64,000 nucleotides of DNA from Vibrio vulnificus NBRC 15645 = ATCC 27562 (GCF_002224265.1 NZ_CP012881.1:186001-250000), one strand, 5' to 3'; positions 35,601-49,695 are shown, numbered from the stretch's first letter. Numbers and translations: made by a program. The notes: generated by a model from the sequence alone, not told the origin.

Positions 35601-36983
35601 TTACTTGCGACGCCACGTTGTTCCTTCAGGACCATCTTCAAGTACGATACCCATCTCGTTTAGCTTATCGCGCGCCATATCTGCGTTTGCCCAATCTTTC
35701 GCCGCACGAGAATCGTTACGCAGTTTGATCAGCGCTTCAATTTCTGCCACTTCATCATCATTGCCCGCGTCACCTTTCAAAAACGCGTCTGGATCTTGAT
35801 GAAGAATGCCGATCACGTCCGCAAGCTCACGCATCAAAGCACCTAGTGCACTGGCGTTGGCCAGATCTTCGGTTTTCAAACGGTTGATCTCACGCGCCAT
35901 ATCAAACAACACAGAATAGGCTTCCGGTGTGTTGAAATCGTCGTTCATTGCCGCAGTGAAACGCGACACATACTCTTCACCACCTGCTGGCGCTGCCGCA
36001 AGATCCAAACCACGCAAAGAGGTGTATAGGCGCTCAAGTGACGCACGAGCTTGGTTGAGATTTTCTTCGCTGTAGTTTAGCTGACTGCGGTAGTGACCCG
36101 ACATCAAGAAGTAACGTACGGTTTCTGCGTCGTAGTGCCCTAACACATCGCGAATGGTGAAGAAGTTACCTAGAGACTTAGACATCTTCTCTTTGTCGAC
36201 CATCACCATACCACTGTGCATCCAAGTGTTGACATACTGGGTGTCATGAGCACAGCAAGACTGGGCAATTTCGTTTTCGTGGTGAGGGAACTGAAGATCA
36301 GAGCCACCACCGTGAATATCAAAATGATTGCCAAGAATAGACGAATTCATCGCAGAACATTCGATGTGCCAACCAGGACGACCAGGCCCCCAAGGTGATT
36401 CCCATGTTGGCTCACCCGGCTTAGACATTTTCCAAAGTACGAAATCTAGAGGGCAGCGTTTTGCTGTTTCCACATCGACGCGCGCGCCTGCTTGAAGCTG
36501 GTCAAGGTCTTGTTTTGAAAGCTTGCCGTATTCGTCAAATTTATTGACTTCAAACATCACATCACCGTTGTCGGCAACATACGCAAAACCACGATCAATG
36601 AGTCTTTCCACTAACTCAATGATTTCTTGAATGTATTGTGTTGCGCGCGGTTCTACATCTGGGCGCTTCATGTTTAGCGCATCAAAGTCAGCGTGCATTT
36701 CACCAATCAAACGTTCGGTCAATGAATCACAGGTTTCACCGTTTTCCGCCGCACGTTTGATGATTTTGTCATCGATATCGGTAATGTTGCGCACAAACGT
36801 CAGATCGTAACCTAAATAGCGCAGGTAACGTGATACGACGTCAAAAGAGACAAATGTACGGCCATGACCGATGTGACAGAGATCGTAAATGGTAACTCCA
36901 CAGACATACATACCGACTTTACCGGCTGTGATTGGTTTGAATTCCTCTTTCTGTCTTGTCAGTGTGTTATATATCTTCAACAT
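35601..36983 (-). CDS. cysS: Cysteinyl-tRNA synthetase
   Basis: 460 residues from the ATG at 36983 ([15 protein letters not shown]), the normal length. An in-frame extension to 37130 runs into the promoter region and was rejected. It is class I, with CHIGHGR as the HIGH motif and KMSKSLGN as KMSKS. Zinc ligands include the first Cys in YVCGVT and a [14 protein letters not shown] region. It charges tRNA-Cys in the cytoplasm. It is divergent from ppiB. Confidence 0.97.
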   Translation of the reverse strand: MLKIYNTLTRQKEEFKPITAGKVGMYVCGVTIYDLCHIGHGRTFVSFDVVSRYLRYLGYDLTFVRNITDIDDKIIKRAAENGETCDSLTERLIGEMHADFDALNMKRPDVEPRATQYIQEIIELVERLIDRGFAYVADNGDVMFEVNKFDEYGKLSKQDLDQLQAGARVDVETAKRCPLDFVLWKMSKPGEPTWESPWGPGRPGWHIECSAMNSSILGNHFDIHGGGSDLQFPHHENEIAQSCCAHDTQYVNTWMHSGMVMVDKEKMSKSLGNFFTIRDVLGHYDAETVRYFLMSGHYRSQLNYSEENLNQARASLERLYTSLRGLDLAAAPAGGEEYVSRFTAAMNDDFNTPEAYSVLFDMAREINRLKTEDLANASALGALMRELADVIGILHQDPDAFLKGDAGNDDEVAEIEALIKLRNDSRAAKDWANADMARDKLNEMGIVLEDGPEGTTWRRK

Positions 36984-37188
36984 GATCTCTATCTGTATAT
37001 TGATTGAACTAAAATGAAACGGCAGTATACCAACTACAATGTTTTTAGGTAATAACAATTCCGCTGAAAAACGATAATCGACTAAACTTCCAACACAAAA
37101 GCGTAATTTGCTTAGTCCTTCATTTTGCATGAGCCTTAACTTAGGCTAGAATTCTGACTTTAAACAAAACAGCACAAAGGAAAACAGC

Positions 37189-37683
37189 ATGATCACCCTT
37201 CACACAAATTTTGGTGACATCAAGATTGAGCTAAACGCAGAAAAAGCACCAGAAACGAGCGCAAACTTTCTTCAGTACTGCCGCGAAGGTTTTTACGACA
37301 ACACCATTTTCCACCGTGTTATCGATGGTTTCATGATCCAAGGCGGTGGCATGGAATCTGGTCTACGTGAGAAATCAACTCGCGAGCCAATCAAAAACGA
37401 AGCGAACAACGGCCTAAGCAACAAAGTCGGCTCTATCGCGATGGCTCGTACTATGGACCCACACTCTGCTAGCTCACAGTTTTTCATTAACGTAAACAAC
37501 AACACATTTTTAGACTTCCGTAGTGAAAGCCGTGATGGTTGGGGTTACTGCGTATTCGGTGAAGTTGTTGAAGGTATGGACGTGGTTAACAAAATCAAAG
37601 GCGTTAGCACAGGTTCTTACGGCATGCACCAAGACGTACCACTAGAAGACGTGGTAATCACTGGCGCAACCATTGAAGAGTAA
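37189..37683 (+). CDS. ppiB: Peptidyl-prolyl cis-trans isomerase B (cyclophilin)
   Basis: 164 residues, identical in length to E. coli PpiB. Cyclophilin motifs are [13 protein letters not shown] and [11 protein letters not shown]. There is no signal peptide, so this is the cytoplasmic enzyme. AAAGGA precedes the ATG. A strong terminator follows but lpxH begins only 9 bases behind it. Confidence 0.96.
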   Translation: MITLHTNFGDIKIELNAEKAPETSANFLQYCREGFYDNTIFHRVIDGFMIQGGGMESGLREKSTREPIKNEANNGLSNKVGSIAMARTMDPHSASSQFFINVNNNTFLDFRSESRDGWGYCVFGEVVEGMDVVNKIKGVSTGSYGMHQDVPLEDVVITGATIEE

Positions 37684-37714
37684 TCTTACTCATCATCTTT
37701 TGAGATAGGTTTAT

Positions 37715-37733
37715 GGGGAGGCTAAGCCTCCCC
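37715..37733 (+). terminator. GC-rich hairpin between ppiB and lpxH
   Basis: GGGGAGGCT-A-AGCCTCCCC, a perfect 9-base stem followed by TTGTTTCT and then the lpxH ATG 9 bases later. It can end ppiB transcription or sit in the lpxH leader. Confidence 0.75.
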
Positions 37734-37741
37734 TTGTTTCT

Positions 37742-38473
37742 ATGACAACACTTTTTATTTCTGATTTACATCTCACTCCTTCTCGCACAGACATCACTGA
37801 GTGTTTTGTGCAATTTATGCGTAACGAAGCCGTGAACGCGGAAGCACTGTATGTGTTGGGTGACCTGTTCGAATTTTGGATTGGTGATGAAGATTGCACT
37901 CCCTTTGCCGAACGCATTCGCAACGAATTTAAAGCGCTGACTACAGCTGGTGTTCCCGTTTATTTTATTCAAGGCAATCGCGACTTCTTATTGGGTCGAC
38001 GATTCTGTCATGAAACGGGCATAACACTCTTAGACGATATCTGCACCATCGACCTTTATGGCGAAAAAGTCGTGATCCTTCACGGTGATACTCTGTGCAT
38101 TGACGATTTAAAATATCAAGAGTTTCGAAAAACGGTGCATCAGCCATGGCTGCAATGGATCTTCAAACGGATTCCTTGGTTTATTAAGAAACGAATCGTT
38201 GCCAAAGTGCAGTCTGGCGTTCGTGATGATAAGCAACATAAGTCGCTCGAGATCATGGACGTGAACCAGCAAGAAGTCGAGCAAGTCATGTCTCAGTTTT
38301 GCGTCAAGCTGATGATTCATGGCCATACTCATCGCCCTAATATTCATCACTTCGAACATGATAATATCCCGTTAACACGCATTGTATTGGGTGATTGGTA
38401 TTCCCAAGGCTCTGTTTTAAAAGTTACTGCCGATGGATATTCCTTAGAACAACGCCCTTTTTTTACTGAGTGA
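37742..38473 (+). CDS. lpxH: UDP-2,3-diacylglucosamine pyrophosphatase
   Basis: 243 residues. A calcineurin-like metallophosphoesterase with DLHL (residues 8-11), [23 protein letters not shown] and GHTHRP, the full LpxH set. It makes lipid X from UDP-2,3-diacylglucosamine at the inner membrane surface in lipid A synthesis. The start is fixed by homology ([11 protein letters not shown]). No Shine-Dalgarno sequence precedes it because the leader is occupied by the GC-rich hairpin. Confidence 0.96.
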   Translation: MTTLFISDLHLTPSRTDITECFVQFMRNEAVNAEALYVLGDLFEFWIGDEDCTPFAERIRNEFKALTTAGVPVYFIQGNRDFLLGRRFCHETGITLLDDICTIDLYGEKVVILHGDTLCIDDLKYQEFRKTVHQPWLQWIFKRIPWFIKKRIVAKVQSGVRDDKQHKSLEIMDVNQQEVEQVMSQFCVKLMIHGHTHRPNIHHFEHDNIPLTRIVLGDWYSQGSVLKVTADGYSLEQRPFFTE

Positions 38474-38580
38474 ATTATTACTACAACATCGCTAGCAAAC
38501 TGTAACAATCGACATAGATCTTTTGGAAAAAGTCGCTATCATCAAATCTAAAGCACTTTAACAGAACAGAGTTCAGCAAA

Positions 38581-39795
38581 TTGAAGTATTCCTACGTTGC
38601 CAGACAACCCATTCTTGATCAAAACAGAAAAACCATTGGTTATGAATTGCTGTTTCGCGATGGTCCAAAAAATACCTTCCCCGAAGTTGAACCAGAGTTA
38701 GCGACCAGTCGCTTACTCTCCGATCATTTCCTTTCCACGCACTACAATACGCTTGGAAACAAACTCGGTTTTGTGAACTTTCCATACCAGAGTCTCATTA
38801 ACTTAGTACCAACGCTCTTCCCAAAAGAGAGCTTGGTGATAGAGATCCTGGAAGATTGTGAACCAACCGATGAGCTATACGAAGCCATTATCAAACTTCA
38901 CAAAGCGGGCTACCACATCGCATTGGACGATTTCGTTCCCAATCGCGCGTGGAAACGCTTCTTACCTTATATCCATATCATTAAGTTTGATATTCGCATC
39001 GTTCCTATAGAAAAAGCCGCTCAGTTTATTGCCTCACTACGTAAACTGAAAATCAAATTTTTGGCTGAAAAAGTCGAGACTTACCAAGAATTTGAGCAAG
39101 CGATCAAAGCGGGATTTGATTATTTTCAAGGGTACTTCTTTAGCCGCCCTGAAATGATTCAAAAGAGAAGAATTAACCCTTCTTTTTTAACGGTCGTTCA
39201 GCTGTGTAAAGAGATTGCAGATGAGCCCATTGATTTTAATGAAGTGGAACGTCTATTTTCTATTGATGTCACGCTTTCCTATAAGTTGATGACTTACGTG
39301 AACTCAGGCTACACCCTTACGGCGAAAATAAAGTCTTTCCGCCAAGCTTTGATCTATTTGGGTGAGGAAAAACTACGCCGATTTATTTCACTCGTCGCGG
39401 TGGCATCCGTTCACGAAGATAAACCAGACTCACTCTACTCGTTAGCCGTTCAACGCGCGCGCGCTTGTGAACTGCTATTAGGGCATACGTCAACCAAATA
39501 CGACCCTGGACAAGCTTTCCTGACCGGGCTTTTTTCTCTGCTTGATTCGTTGCTAGACCAGCCTCTCGGTGACATTATCGAAGACATTCCTGTTGATGAA
39601 GAGATCAAACTGGCCCTCAGCGAGCGCTCTGGCCAACTTGGGACGATACTGTCTACCATTACGGCTTATGAACAAGCAAATTGGGAACTGGCGAGTCAGT
39701 ATCAGCAACAACTGGGGATCTCCGAACATCAGTTGTGTATGGCATATAGTAAAGCAACCGAGTGGACACAAGAATTGCTGTCGCAGACACCGTAA
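38581..39795 (+). CDS. EAL-HDOD signalling protein (YuxH-like)
   Basis: 404 residues from a TTG start, MKYSYVARQPI being the conserved family N-terminus. An N-terminal EAL-type domain (about 1-200) is followed by an HDOD domain (about 205-400). EAL reads ELL (YELLFRDG). Several metal-site residues remain (VNF, DDF, KFD, AEKVE, FQGYFFSRP), but the loop normally GTGYSSL after DDF is replaced by VPNRAWKRF. By family knowledge this usually means no c-di-GMP phosphodiesterase activity. A regulatory or adaptor role is more likely. It is monocistronic with its own terminator. Confidence 0.88.
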   Translation: MKYSYVARQPILDQNRKTIGYELLFRDGPKNTFPEVEPELATSRLLSDHFLSTHYNTLGNKLGFVNFPYQSLINLVPTLFPKESLVIEILEDCEPTDELYEAIIKLHKAGYHIALDDFVPNRAWKRFLPYIHIIKFDIRIVPIEKAAQFIASLRKLKIKFLAEKVETYQEFEQAIKAGFDYFQGYFFSRPEMIQKRRINPSFLTVVQLCKEIADEPIDFNEVERLFSIDVTLSYKLMTYVNSGYTLTAKIKSFRQALIYLGEEKLRRFISLVAVASVHEDKPDSLYSLAVQRARACELLLGHTSTKYDPGQAFLTGLFSLLDSLLDQPLGDIIEDIPVDEEIKLALSERSGQLGTILSTITAYEQANWELASQYQQQLGISEHQLCMAYSKATEWTQELLSQTP

Positions 39796-39810
39796 CTCGT
39801 TATAATGACA

Positions 39811-39836
39811 AACAACCCCACAACAGTGGGGTTGTT
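39811..39836 (+). terminator. Terminator of the EAL-HDOD gene
   Basis: AACAACCCCAC / GTGGGGTTGTT with an AACA loop, followed by TGTTTT on the plus strand, 16 bases after the stop. Confidence 0.88.
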
Positions 39837-39870
39837 TGTTTTATCGCTTTATTTGCTGAGATTTCAATTT

Positions 39871-40374
39871 ATGGCTGCTTCTTGTCCTTGCGGATCAAAC
39901 CGTACCTATGCTCTGTGTTGTGAAATTGCCCATAAGCATCATGCCGATGTGATCACACCGGAACAACTGATGCGTTCTCGTTACAGTGCCCACGTCTTGG
40001 GGTTGGTCGATTACGTTGTAAATACCTACCACCCAAGCTGCCATGCTGAAGAACAGCGCGAAGGCATCGCTGAATCCATTGAAAATGATTGGTGCAAGCT
40101 TGAAGTGGTTAAAGCAGAAGCGGGAAGCAACGAGAATGAAGGCTTTGTTGAGTTCAACGCTTACTTTAATGAAGACGGTAAACGCTACTGTATGACAGAA
40201 CGCTCTCGCTTTGTGAAAGAAGAGGGGCTTTGGTACTACATTGATGGCACTTTTCCGGAAGAAGAGCCAGAGCAAGATCCGCGTCTCAATCAATCCGTCA
40301 GTAGCTTGAAAGTGGGCCGCAACGATCCGTGCATCTGTGGCAGCGGTAAGAAATTTAAGAAATGTTGTGGGTAA
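39871..40374 (+). CDS. ychJ: YchJ family protein (UPF0225, SEC-C motifs)
   Basis: 167 residues from the ATG at 39871. The frame extends to 39805 but that part crosses the terminator hairpin. A zinc-type SEC-C motif is present at each end ([13 protein letters not shown] and [14 protein letters not shown]), with an NTF2-like middle domain ([23 protein letters not shown]). Function unknown. Five tandem 7-base repeats follow the stop. Confidence 0.88.
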   Translation: MAASCPCGSNRTYALCCEIAHKHHADVITPEQLMRSRYSAHVLGLVDYVVNTYHPSCHAEEQREGIAESIENDWCKLEVVKAEAGSNENEGFVEFNAYFNEDGKRYCMTERSRFVKEEGLWYYIDGTFPEEEPEQDPRLNQSVSSLKVGRNDPCICGSGKKFKKCCG

Positions 40375-40390
40375 GAAACAAGGGAAAACA

Positions 40391-40425
40391 AGGTTCTAGG
40401 TTCTAGGTTCTAGGTTCTAGGTTCT
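40391..40425. repeat. Tandem heptamer repeat AGGTTCT, 5 perfect copies
   Basis: Five exact copies of AGGTTCT begin 17 bases after the ychJ stop. Looser related sequence (CTAGGCCCCTAGTCCCT) occurs at about 40523-40539. A candidate variable-number repeat. Confidence 0.95.
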
Positions 40426-40493
40426 AAAAACCTTAGATCTTTCCTTTCCGTAAGCGAAGCATCTGTATTCCATAACACTTTCTAAAAAAATAA

Positions 40494-40516
40494 AGTGCGC
40501 AGACTCCCTGCGCACT
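40494..40516 (-). terminator. Terminator of the histidine operon
   Basis: AGTGCGCAG / CTGCGCACT around a 5-base loop, followed on the minus strand by a long U-rich run (TTTATTTTTTT). It lies 48 bases after the hisI stop. Confidence 0.9.
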
Positions 40517-40563
40517 CACTATCTAGGCCCCTAGTCCCTATCAACCTTGACCTTGCCTCTATC

Positions 40564-41195
40564 TTAATTATGACGCTCTTTAAGCTTATTGATCACATCA
40601 TTCATCGATAAGCCTTGGTCTTGCAGCAATACCATTAGATGGTAAATCAAGTCTGCCGATTCACACACTAACTCCGCCTTATCGCCCGACGTCGCCGCAA
40701 GCGCGACTTCAACGCCTTCTTCGCCCACTTTCTGCGAAATACGCTTGGTACCACGAGCATACAGACTGGCAGTATAAGAGGAATCTGGATCGGCACTCTT
40801 GCGGGCAGCCAGTAGCTGCTCAAGTTGATGAAGCCACACCATTTGTGACTCTTCCTGTGGGTCACCATCCCAGCAAGTGGTCGTGCCCGTATGACACGTC
40901 GGCCCAATTGGGTTGACTTTCACTAACAGTGTGTCGTTATCACAATCCAACGACATGTTCACCAATTGCAGTACGTTACCTGACGTTTCCCCTTTGGTCC
41001 AAAGACGTTCTTTGGTACGAGAGAAAAACGTTACTTGGCCAGTTTCACCCGTTTTCACCAAGGCTTCTTGGTTCATGTAACCCATCATCAGCACTTGGCT
41101 CGATTGGAAATCTTGTACGATGGCAGGTACCAGACCGTCCACCTTCTCCCAGTTGATTCGCTCAGCGAGAGAGCTGACTTCGGCGGTTTTAAAAC

Positions 41196-41199
<4 letters not shown>
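40564..41199 (-). CDS. hisI: Bifunctional phosphoribosyl-AMP cyclohydrolase / phosphoribosyl-ATP pyrophosphatase
   Basis: 211 residues catalysing steps 2 and 3 of histidine synthesis. The cyclohydrolase domain (about 1-120) has the metal ligands in DCDNDTLL and the Cys pair in [12 protein letters not shown]. The pyrophosphatase domain (about 125-211) has [13 protein letters not shown]. This fused form is typical of gammaproteobacteria. It is the last gene of the operon and overlaps hisF by 4 bases. Confidence 0.97.
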
Positions 41200-42700
<1,501 letters not shown>

Positions 42701-43315
42701 TTATAATTCTAAGAAGTTTTGAATAAGCTTCGCGCCCGCTTTTGAAGAACGCTCAGGGTGGAATTGCACGCCGTAGTAGTTGCCGCTTTGCACTGCGGCT
42801 GTAAACGGGTTGCCATATTCACATTCGGCAATGGTGTAATCCCCAACTGGCATTGCAAAGCTGTGTACGAAGTAGAAGTACTCACCTTCTTCAATACCTT
42901 TGAATAGTGGATGACCTGTTTTTGCCGATACCGTATTCCAGCCCATATGCGGAAGCGGCAAATCGCCGGTTTGCAGCAACTTCACTTCACCATCGCAAAG
43001 TCCAAGACACTCCACCAACGCATCGGCTTTCTGGCCTTTCTCTTGAGACACTTTGCCCAACAGTTGCATGCCTAAACAGATACCGAGCAACGGTTTCTCT
43101 ACTTGTTTTACCAAGCTAATAAGATCGCGTTCCTCTAGATTTTTCATCGCTTCACTGGCGGTTCCGACTCCCGGTAGGAATAGCTTGTCAGCCGACAATA
43201 CCACTTGTGGATCTTTTGAAATCGTTACGTCATAGCCTAGGCGTTCAATGGCAAATTTCACCGAAGAGACATTGGCACAGCCAGTATCGATAATGACCAC
43301 TTTCTGTTCTGTCAC
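42701..43315 (-). CDS. hisH: Imidazole glycerol phosphate synthase glutamine amidotransferase subunit
   Basis: 204 residues, class I glutaminase. The nucleophile Cys lies in [12 protein letters not shown], and the His/Glu partners in GVQFHPERS. It feeds ammonia to HisF through the barrel. It lies between hisB (26-base gap) and hisA. Confidence 0.97.
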   Translation of the reverse strand: MTEQKVVIIDTGCANVSSVKFAIERLGYDVTISKDPQVVLSADKLFLPGVGTASEAMKNLEERDLISLVKQVEKPLLGICLGMQLLGKVSQEKGQKADALVECLGLCDGEVKLLQTGDLPLPHMGWNTVSAKTGHPLFKGIEEGEYFYFVHSFAMPVGDYTIAECEYGNPFTAAVQSGNYYGVQFHPERSSKAGAKLIQNFLEL

Positions 43316-43341
43316 TGTTTTTCTCCTTGCTAACGTTAGCC

Positions 43342-44415
43342 TTAAAGTACGCCTTTACTACTTGGTAGCTCAGTGCCTTCTACTTTGATTGCTTGGCGCA
43401 GAGTACGACCAAACGCTTTAAATAGACTTTCAATGATGTGGTGATCATTATCGCCCGCAGAAGAAAGGTGCAGGGTACACGCTAGGGTATCTGTCAAAGA
43501 ACGGAAGAAGTGCACCACCATCTCTGTTGACAAATCGCCTACCTGATCGCGGCTAAACTCGGCATCGAATTTCAGGTATGGGCGACCAGACAGATCCAGT
43601 GCACATTGTGCCAAACACTCATCCATTGGTAGGCTGAAGCCAAAGCGACCAATACCACGCTTATCACCCAATGCTTCTTTCAACGCCTGCCCCAACGCAA
43701 GAGCGGTATCCTCAATGGTGTGGTGATCATCAATGTGCAGGTCACCTTCCACCTGACACACCATTTGGAAGCCACCGTGCGTCGCGATTTGATCCAGCAT
43801 GTGGTCGAAGAAACCAAGGCCGGTAGAGATCGCGTTGCCGCCTTGCTCATCAAGGTTCACTACCACTTTGATGTCGGTTTCTTTTGTGGTACGAATCACT
43901 TCGGCAACACGCGCTTTCACTGTCAGGTCTTTCAGGATCTGTTTCCAACCCATGGATTCTGGGTTGTATTGAATACCACGAATCGCCATATTTTCTGCAA
44001 GTTGAAGATCCGTTTGACGATCGCCAATCACAAATGAGTTCTGGAAATCCACTTTACCCGCTTGAAGGTACTCTTTTACCAAGCCCAATTTCGGTTTGCG
44101 GCAAGAACAATTGTCTTTTTCAAAATGAGGGCAGATCAGTACATCATCAAATTTCACCCCTTGAGATTCGAAAATCTCCATCATCATATTGTGTGGCGCA
44201 TCAAAATCTTCTTGCGGATAGCTGTCTGTTCCAAGGCCGTCTTGGTTGGTGACCATCACTAGACGGTATCCTGCTTCCTGCAACGACAACAAGCTTGGAA
44301 TAACAAATGGCTCTAGTTTTAGCTTATCTAAACGGTCTACTTGAAAATCAACTGGCGGCTCAACAATTAAGGTGCCATCACGATCGATAAAAAGGATTTT
44401 TTGTTGTTTGCTCAC
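43342..44415 (-). CDS. hisB: Bifunctional histidinol-phosphatase / imidazoleglycerol-phosphate dehydratase
   Basis: 357 residues, the gammaproteobacterial fused form. The N-terminal HAD phosphatase (1-165) has [12 protein letters not shown] and a zinc-binding [14 protein letters not shown]. The C-terminal dehydratase (170-357) has [17 protein letters not shown] and [16 protein letters not shown] as manganese sites. Steps 6 and 8 of the pathway. A perfect hairpin lies in the 69-base gap from hisC. Confidence 0.97.
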   Translation of the reverse strand: MSKQQKILFIDRDGTLIVEPPVDFQVDRLDKLKLEPFVIPSLLSLQEAGYRLVMVTNQDGLGTDSYPQEDFDAPHNMMMEIFESQGVKFDDVLICPHFEKDNCSCRKPKLGLVKEYLQAGKVDFQNSFVIGDRQTDLQLAENMAIRGIQYNPESMGWKQILKDLTVKARVAEVIRTTKETDIKVVVNLDEQGGNAISTGLGFFDHMLDQIATHGGFQMVCQVEGDLHIDDHHTIEDTALALGQALKEALGDKRGIGRFGFSLPMDECLAQCALDLSGRPYLKFDAEFSRDQVGDLSTEMVVHFFRSLTDTLACTLHLSSAGDNDHHIIESLFKAFGRTLRQAIKVEGTELPSSKGVL

Positions 44416-44444
44416 TCGAACTTCCTTATTGCTATTCTTTTGGC

Positions 44445-44466
44445 GCTCTCGCTGTTTAGCGAGAGC
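44445..44466. other. Intra-operon hairpin between hisC and hisB
   Basis: GCTCTCGCT / AGCGAGAGC form a perfect 9-base stem around 4 bases, with no U-run on the minus strand. It could be an mRNA processing or stability element within the his transcript. Confidence 0.5.
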
Positions 44467-44484
44467 AATTCATTTTTTCTCTAC

Positions 44485-46831
<2,347 letters not shown>

Positions 46832-46836
46832 GAGCC

Positions 46837-47733
46837 TTACTCCATCATTTTTTCAATTGGTAGAACAAGAATAGAGCTCGCGCCAAGTTCTTTGAGCTGT
46901 TCCATCGTTTCCCAGAATAGGTTTTCTGTACTCACCAGATGTACTGCCACTCGTTGTTTCTCTGCAGAAAGTGGTAACACGGTTGGATCTTCCGCCCCTG
47001 GCAACAGTGCTTTGATCTGTTCTAGCTTATCGACTGGAGCATGTAGCATGATGTATTTGGATTCTTTGGCTTGCTGAACGCCTTGCATACGCGTTAACAG
47101 CTTCTCGATAAGCGCTTGCTTGTCTTGGGCAAACTCACCTGAACGTTGAATAAGTGTTGCTTTAGATTGGAAAATAACCTCTGCCTCTTTTAGGCCATTG
47201 GCTTCTAGTGTTGCGCCTGTTGAAACCAAATCAGCGATTGCATCCGCCAAACCAGCACGAGGCGCCACTTCAACTGAGCCTGTCAGCATACAGGTTGAGA
47301 AAGCCACACCTTGTCGATCCATATACGCTTTTAGCAGTTGTGGGTAAGTCGTCGCAATACGTTTCCCTGCAAGATCCTGAGGGCCATTGTATTTTTCATC
47401 TTTATCAATCGCGATGGACAAACGACATCCACCAAAATCTAAACGACTCAAGGTTTCAAATTGACAAGCATCACCAGTGGCTTTACGTTCTAGGCGCACT
47501 TCTTCCAGCACGTTTTCACCGATAAAACCAAGGTCGACAACGCCGTCCATGATCAGCCCAGGGATGTCATCATCACGAACTAATAACAGATCAATTGGCA
47601 TATTTTCTGAGTGCACGACTAAACGCTCACCCATAATATTAAATTTAACGCCACACTTTTTTAAGAGCCCTTGGCACTCTTCACTCAGTCGGCCTTTTTT
47701 CTGAATTGCAATTCTTAAGCGTTGTGTTTGCAT
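46837..47733 (-). CDS. hisG: ATP phosphoribosyltransferase
   Basis: 298 residues from the ATG at 47733, which follows AGGGA by 8 bases. A longer frame to 47754 is not needed. The long HisG form has two catalytic lobes and a C-terminal regulatory domain (from about residue 225) for feedback by histidine. First committed step of the pathway and first structural gene of the operon. Transcription is controlled by the attenuator upstream. Confidence 0.97.
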   Translation of the reverse strand: MQTQRLRIAIQKKGRLSEECQGLLKKCGVKFNIMGERLVVHSENMPIDLLLVRDDDIPGLIMDGVVDLGFIGENVLEEVRLERKATGDACQFETLSRLDFGGCRLSIAIDKDEKYNGPQDLAGKRIATTYPQLLKAYMDRQGVAFSTCMLTGSVEVAPRAGLADAIADLVSTGATLEANGLKEAEVIFQSKATLIQRSGEFAQDKQALIEKLLTRMQGVQQAKESKYIMLHAPVDKLEQIKALLPGAEDPTVLPLSAEKQRVAVHLVSTENLFWETMEQLKELGASSILVLPIEKMME

Positions 47734-47782
47734 GACATTGTCCCTGTGCTTCAATTTGAAAATGATGAAAGTAAAAACTAAA

Positions 47783-47816
47783 AAACCCTCGAGAGATGTT
47801 GGTCTCCCGAGGGTTT
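47783..47816 (-). terminator. Histidine operon attenuator terminator
   Basis: AAACCCTCG-a-GAGA / TCTC-c-CGAGGGTTT, 13 of 14 pairs around a 6-base loop. A U-run follows on the minus strand (TTTTTAG). It lies 50 bases before hisG and downstream of the leader peptide. Segments between (47841-47884), with repeated CGGGAGAT/CTCCCGG, can form the alternative pause and antiterminator stems. Confidence 0.92.
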
Positions 47817-47888
47817 AAAATCTGAATTTGATGATTTTCACCTCCGGGAGTTTCCTATCTCCCGGGTATGCGTACATCTCCCGAAAGA

Positions 47889-47921
47889 CTAGATTGGGTG
47901 ATGATGGTGATGAATGTTCAT
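47889..47921 (-). CDS. hisL: his operon leader peptide
   Basis: Ten codons read M-N-I, five His in a row, P-I, stop. Ribosome stalling on uncharged tRNA-His at these codons is the known sensing step of his attenuation. Five consecutive His codons are fewer than the seven of E. coli and Salmonella, but are sufficient in principle. It is directly upstream of the attenuator hairpins. Confidence 0.92.
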   Translation of the reverse strand: MNIHHHHHPI

Positions 47922-48044
47922 TACAAAATTACGCATACTTATATAGGCTCTTAGCTTGATTGCTTCGTTGATAACCACACTAACTAAGCTTCTCTTATTT
48001 TGCAACACTTTATTTTAAAAAATATCAATTTGTATAAGACAAAT

Positions 48045-48070
48045 AAAAAGGGTAGCCGAAGCTACCCTTT
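48045..48070 (-). terminator. Terminator of the NhaC-type transporter gene
   Basis: AAAGGGTAGC-CGAA-GCTACCCTTT with U-rich sequence on the minus strand, 24 bases after the stop. Confidence 0.88.
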
Positions 48071-48093
48071 CAAAGTTCATATAAATGAATATG

Positions 48094-49695
48094 TTACGCT
48101 TGTTGGCAAGACTCAATCTTTGCTTTTGACAACCAAGAGAGGATTGCACAAACGATGATGAATGCCATCGTTGCAGCCGCTAGTGAGAACATAACGGAAG
48201 CGGTCATACCCAATACAACGAAACCAATACAAGATACCAGTGCCACTGCAAGTGCATAAGGTAACTGAGTCGCTACGTGGTCAATATGATGACAACGTGC
48301 CCCCGTTGAAGAAAGAATCGTCGTATCAGAAATCGGTGAACAGTGATCACCAAAAACAGAACCCGCTAATACTGCACTTAGCATAGGAAGCATAAGAGCG
48401 ATATCTGTCGCACCCGCCATATCACCCGCGATAGGTAGCATAATACCAAACGTGCCCCAAGATGTTCCGGTAGAAAACGCCATCAAACCAGAAAGCAGGA
48501 ATAGAATCACAGGTAGCCAATGCGGGGTAATATTGCCTTGTGCCATTGTAGATAGATAACTACCTGTTTTCATATCACCAATAACAGAACCAATCGTCCA
48601 AGCGAAAATCAGAATAAGGATTGCACCAAACATCGATTTAGCACCGATCCATAAAGTGCGAGCAATTTCTGCAACTGGAAGACCTTGTTTGAACACAGTG
48701 AACAATGCCACAGCCAAACCAACCAGACCACCATAAATAAGCGATGTACCTACGTTGGTATTTTCGAACGCACCAAGCAAGTCGAAAGCTTTACCATCTG
48801 CCGCAAGTGCTTGGCCACCGGTATAGAGCATTGAAGCAACCGTTGCAATAATCAAAGCAATGATCGGCATAACAAGATCTGTCACTTTACCTTTATCGCT
48901 TTCACGGATATCAAGCTCTTCGTCAATTTCATGCGCTTCTTTTAGGTCGGTATCAGCGTCATTGTCAAAGCCACGGCCTTGTGAAGCGGCAATTTCATGT
49001 TCACGCATTTTACCAATGTCTAAACCAAACCAAGCAACCGCAAACACCATTAACAAGGCGAAAATCGCGTAGAAGTTCATCGGTACTAAACGTAGATATG
49101 CGCCCAATGCGGAATATTCAGTGATGCCATGTGACACCAGAATACCGCCGATAATGGTCATGATGTACGCCCCCCAACTCGAGGCAGGCATCACCACACA
49201 CATTGGAGCGGCTGTTGAGTCTAGAATATAAGCCAGTTTGGCGCGTGAAACATAAAAGCGGTCTGTTACTGGGCGAGAAATCGCACCCACAGCTAGGCTA
49301 TTGAAATAGTCGTCTACAAAAATGAATACGCCTAAAAACGCTGCGAGTAATTTCGAGCCTCGCTTACTTTTCACTCGAGTCTGTGCCCATTCAGCAAAAG
49401 CACGAGTGCCTCCAGAAAGAGTCAGTAGCGCAGTGGTCATACCCAATAACAACAAGAAACCAACAATACTCATATTCCAAGTATTGATGCCACCATCTTC
49501 AATAAAAACAGCTGAAACTTTATCTGTAATATAAGCTGCCGCAGAGCCTACCGAATAATCATTCAGTAACACTGCACCTAGAAGAATACCGACACCAAGC
49601 GATACAAGCACTTTACGCGTTAAAATGGCGAGCGTCAGTGCCACTATCGGCGGTAAAAGTGAGATGGGAGATGTAGCAAAATCTATTAAATTCAT
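48094..49695 (-). CDS. lysW: NhaC-family transporter, probable lysine transporter under a lysine riboswitch
   Basis: 533 residues from the ATG at 49695, with about 11-12 hydrophobic helices. Family blocks include FVDDYFNSLAVGAISRPVTD, STGTSWGTFGIMLPIAGDMA and SVFGDHCSPISDTTILSSTGA. A hydrophilic acidic loop lies near residues 235-270. On family alone this would be called a Na+/H+ antiporter. The leader, however, contains a full lysine aptamer (49809-49974), and comparative work on lysine riboswitch regulons assigned riboswitch-linked NhaC-type proteins as lysine transporters (LysW). I follow that assignment. The symbol is from context, not from sequence identity. Confidence 0.8.
   Translation of the reverse strand: MNLIDFATSPISLLPPIVALTLAILTRKVLVSLGVGILLGAVLLNDYSVGSAAAYITDKVSAVFIEDGGINTWNMSIVGFLLLLGMTTALLTLSGGTRAFAEWAQTRVKSKRGSKLLAAFLGVFIFVDDYFNSLAVGAISRPVTDRFYVSRAKLAYILDSTAAPMCVVMPASSWGAYIMTIIGGILVSHGITEYSALGAYLRLVPMNFYAIFALLMVFAVAWFGLDIGKMREHEIAASQGRGFDNDADTDLKEAHEIDEELDIRESDKGKVTDLVMPIIALIIATVASMLYTGGQALAADGKAFDLLGAFENTNVGTSLIYGGLVGLAVALFTVFKQGLPVAEIARTLWIGAKSMFGAILILIFAWTIGSVIGDMKTGSYLSTMAQGNITPHWLPVILFLLSGLMAFSTGTSWGTFGIMLPIAGDMAGATDIALMLPMLSAVLAGSVFGDHCSPISDTTILSSTGARCHHIDHVATQLPYALAVALVSCIGFVVLGMTASVMFSLAAATMAFIIVCAILSWLSKAKIESCQQA

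Noticed and set aside
37000..37130. Upstream extension of cysS
   Set aside because: Extra 49 residues have no counterpart in cysteinyl-tRNA synthetases, and the ATG at 36983 gives the standard length.
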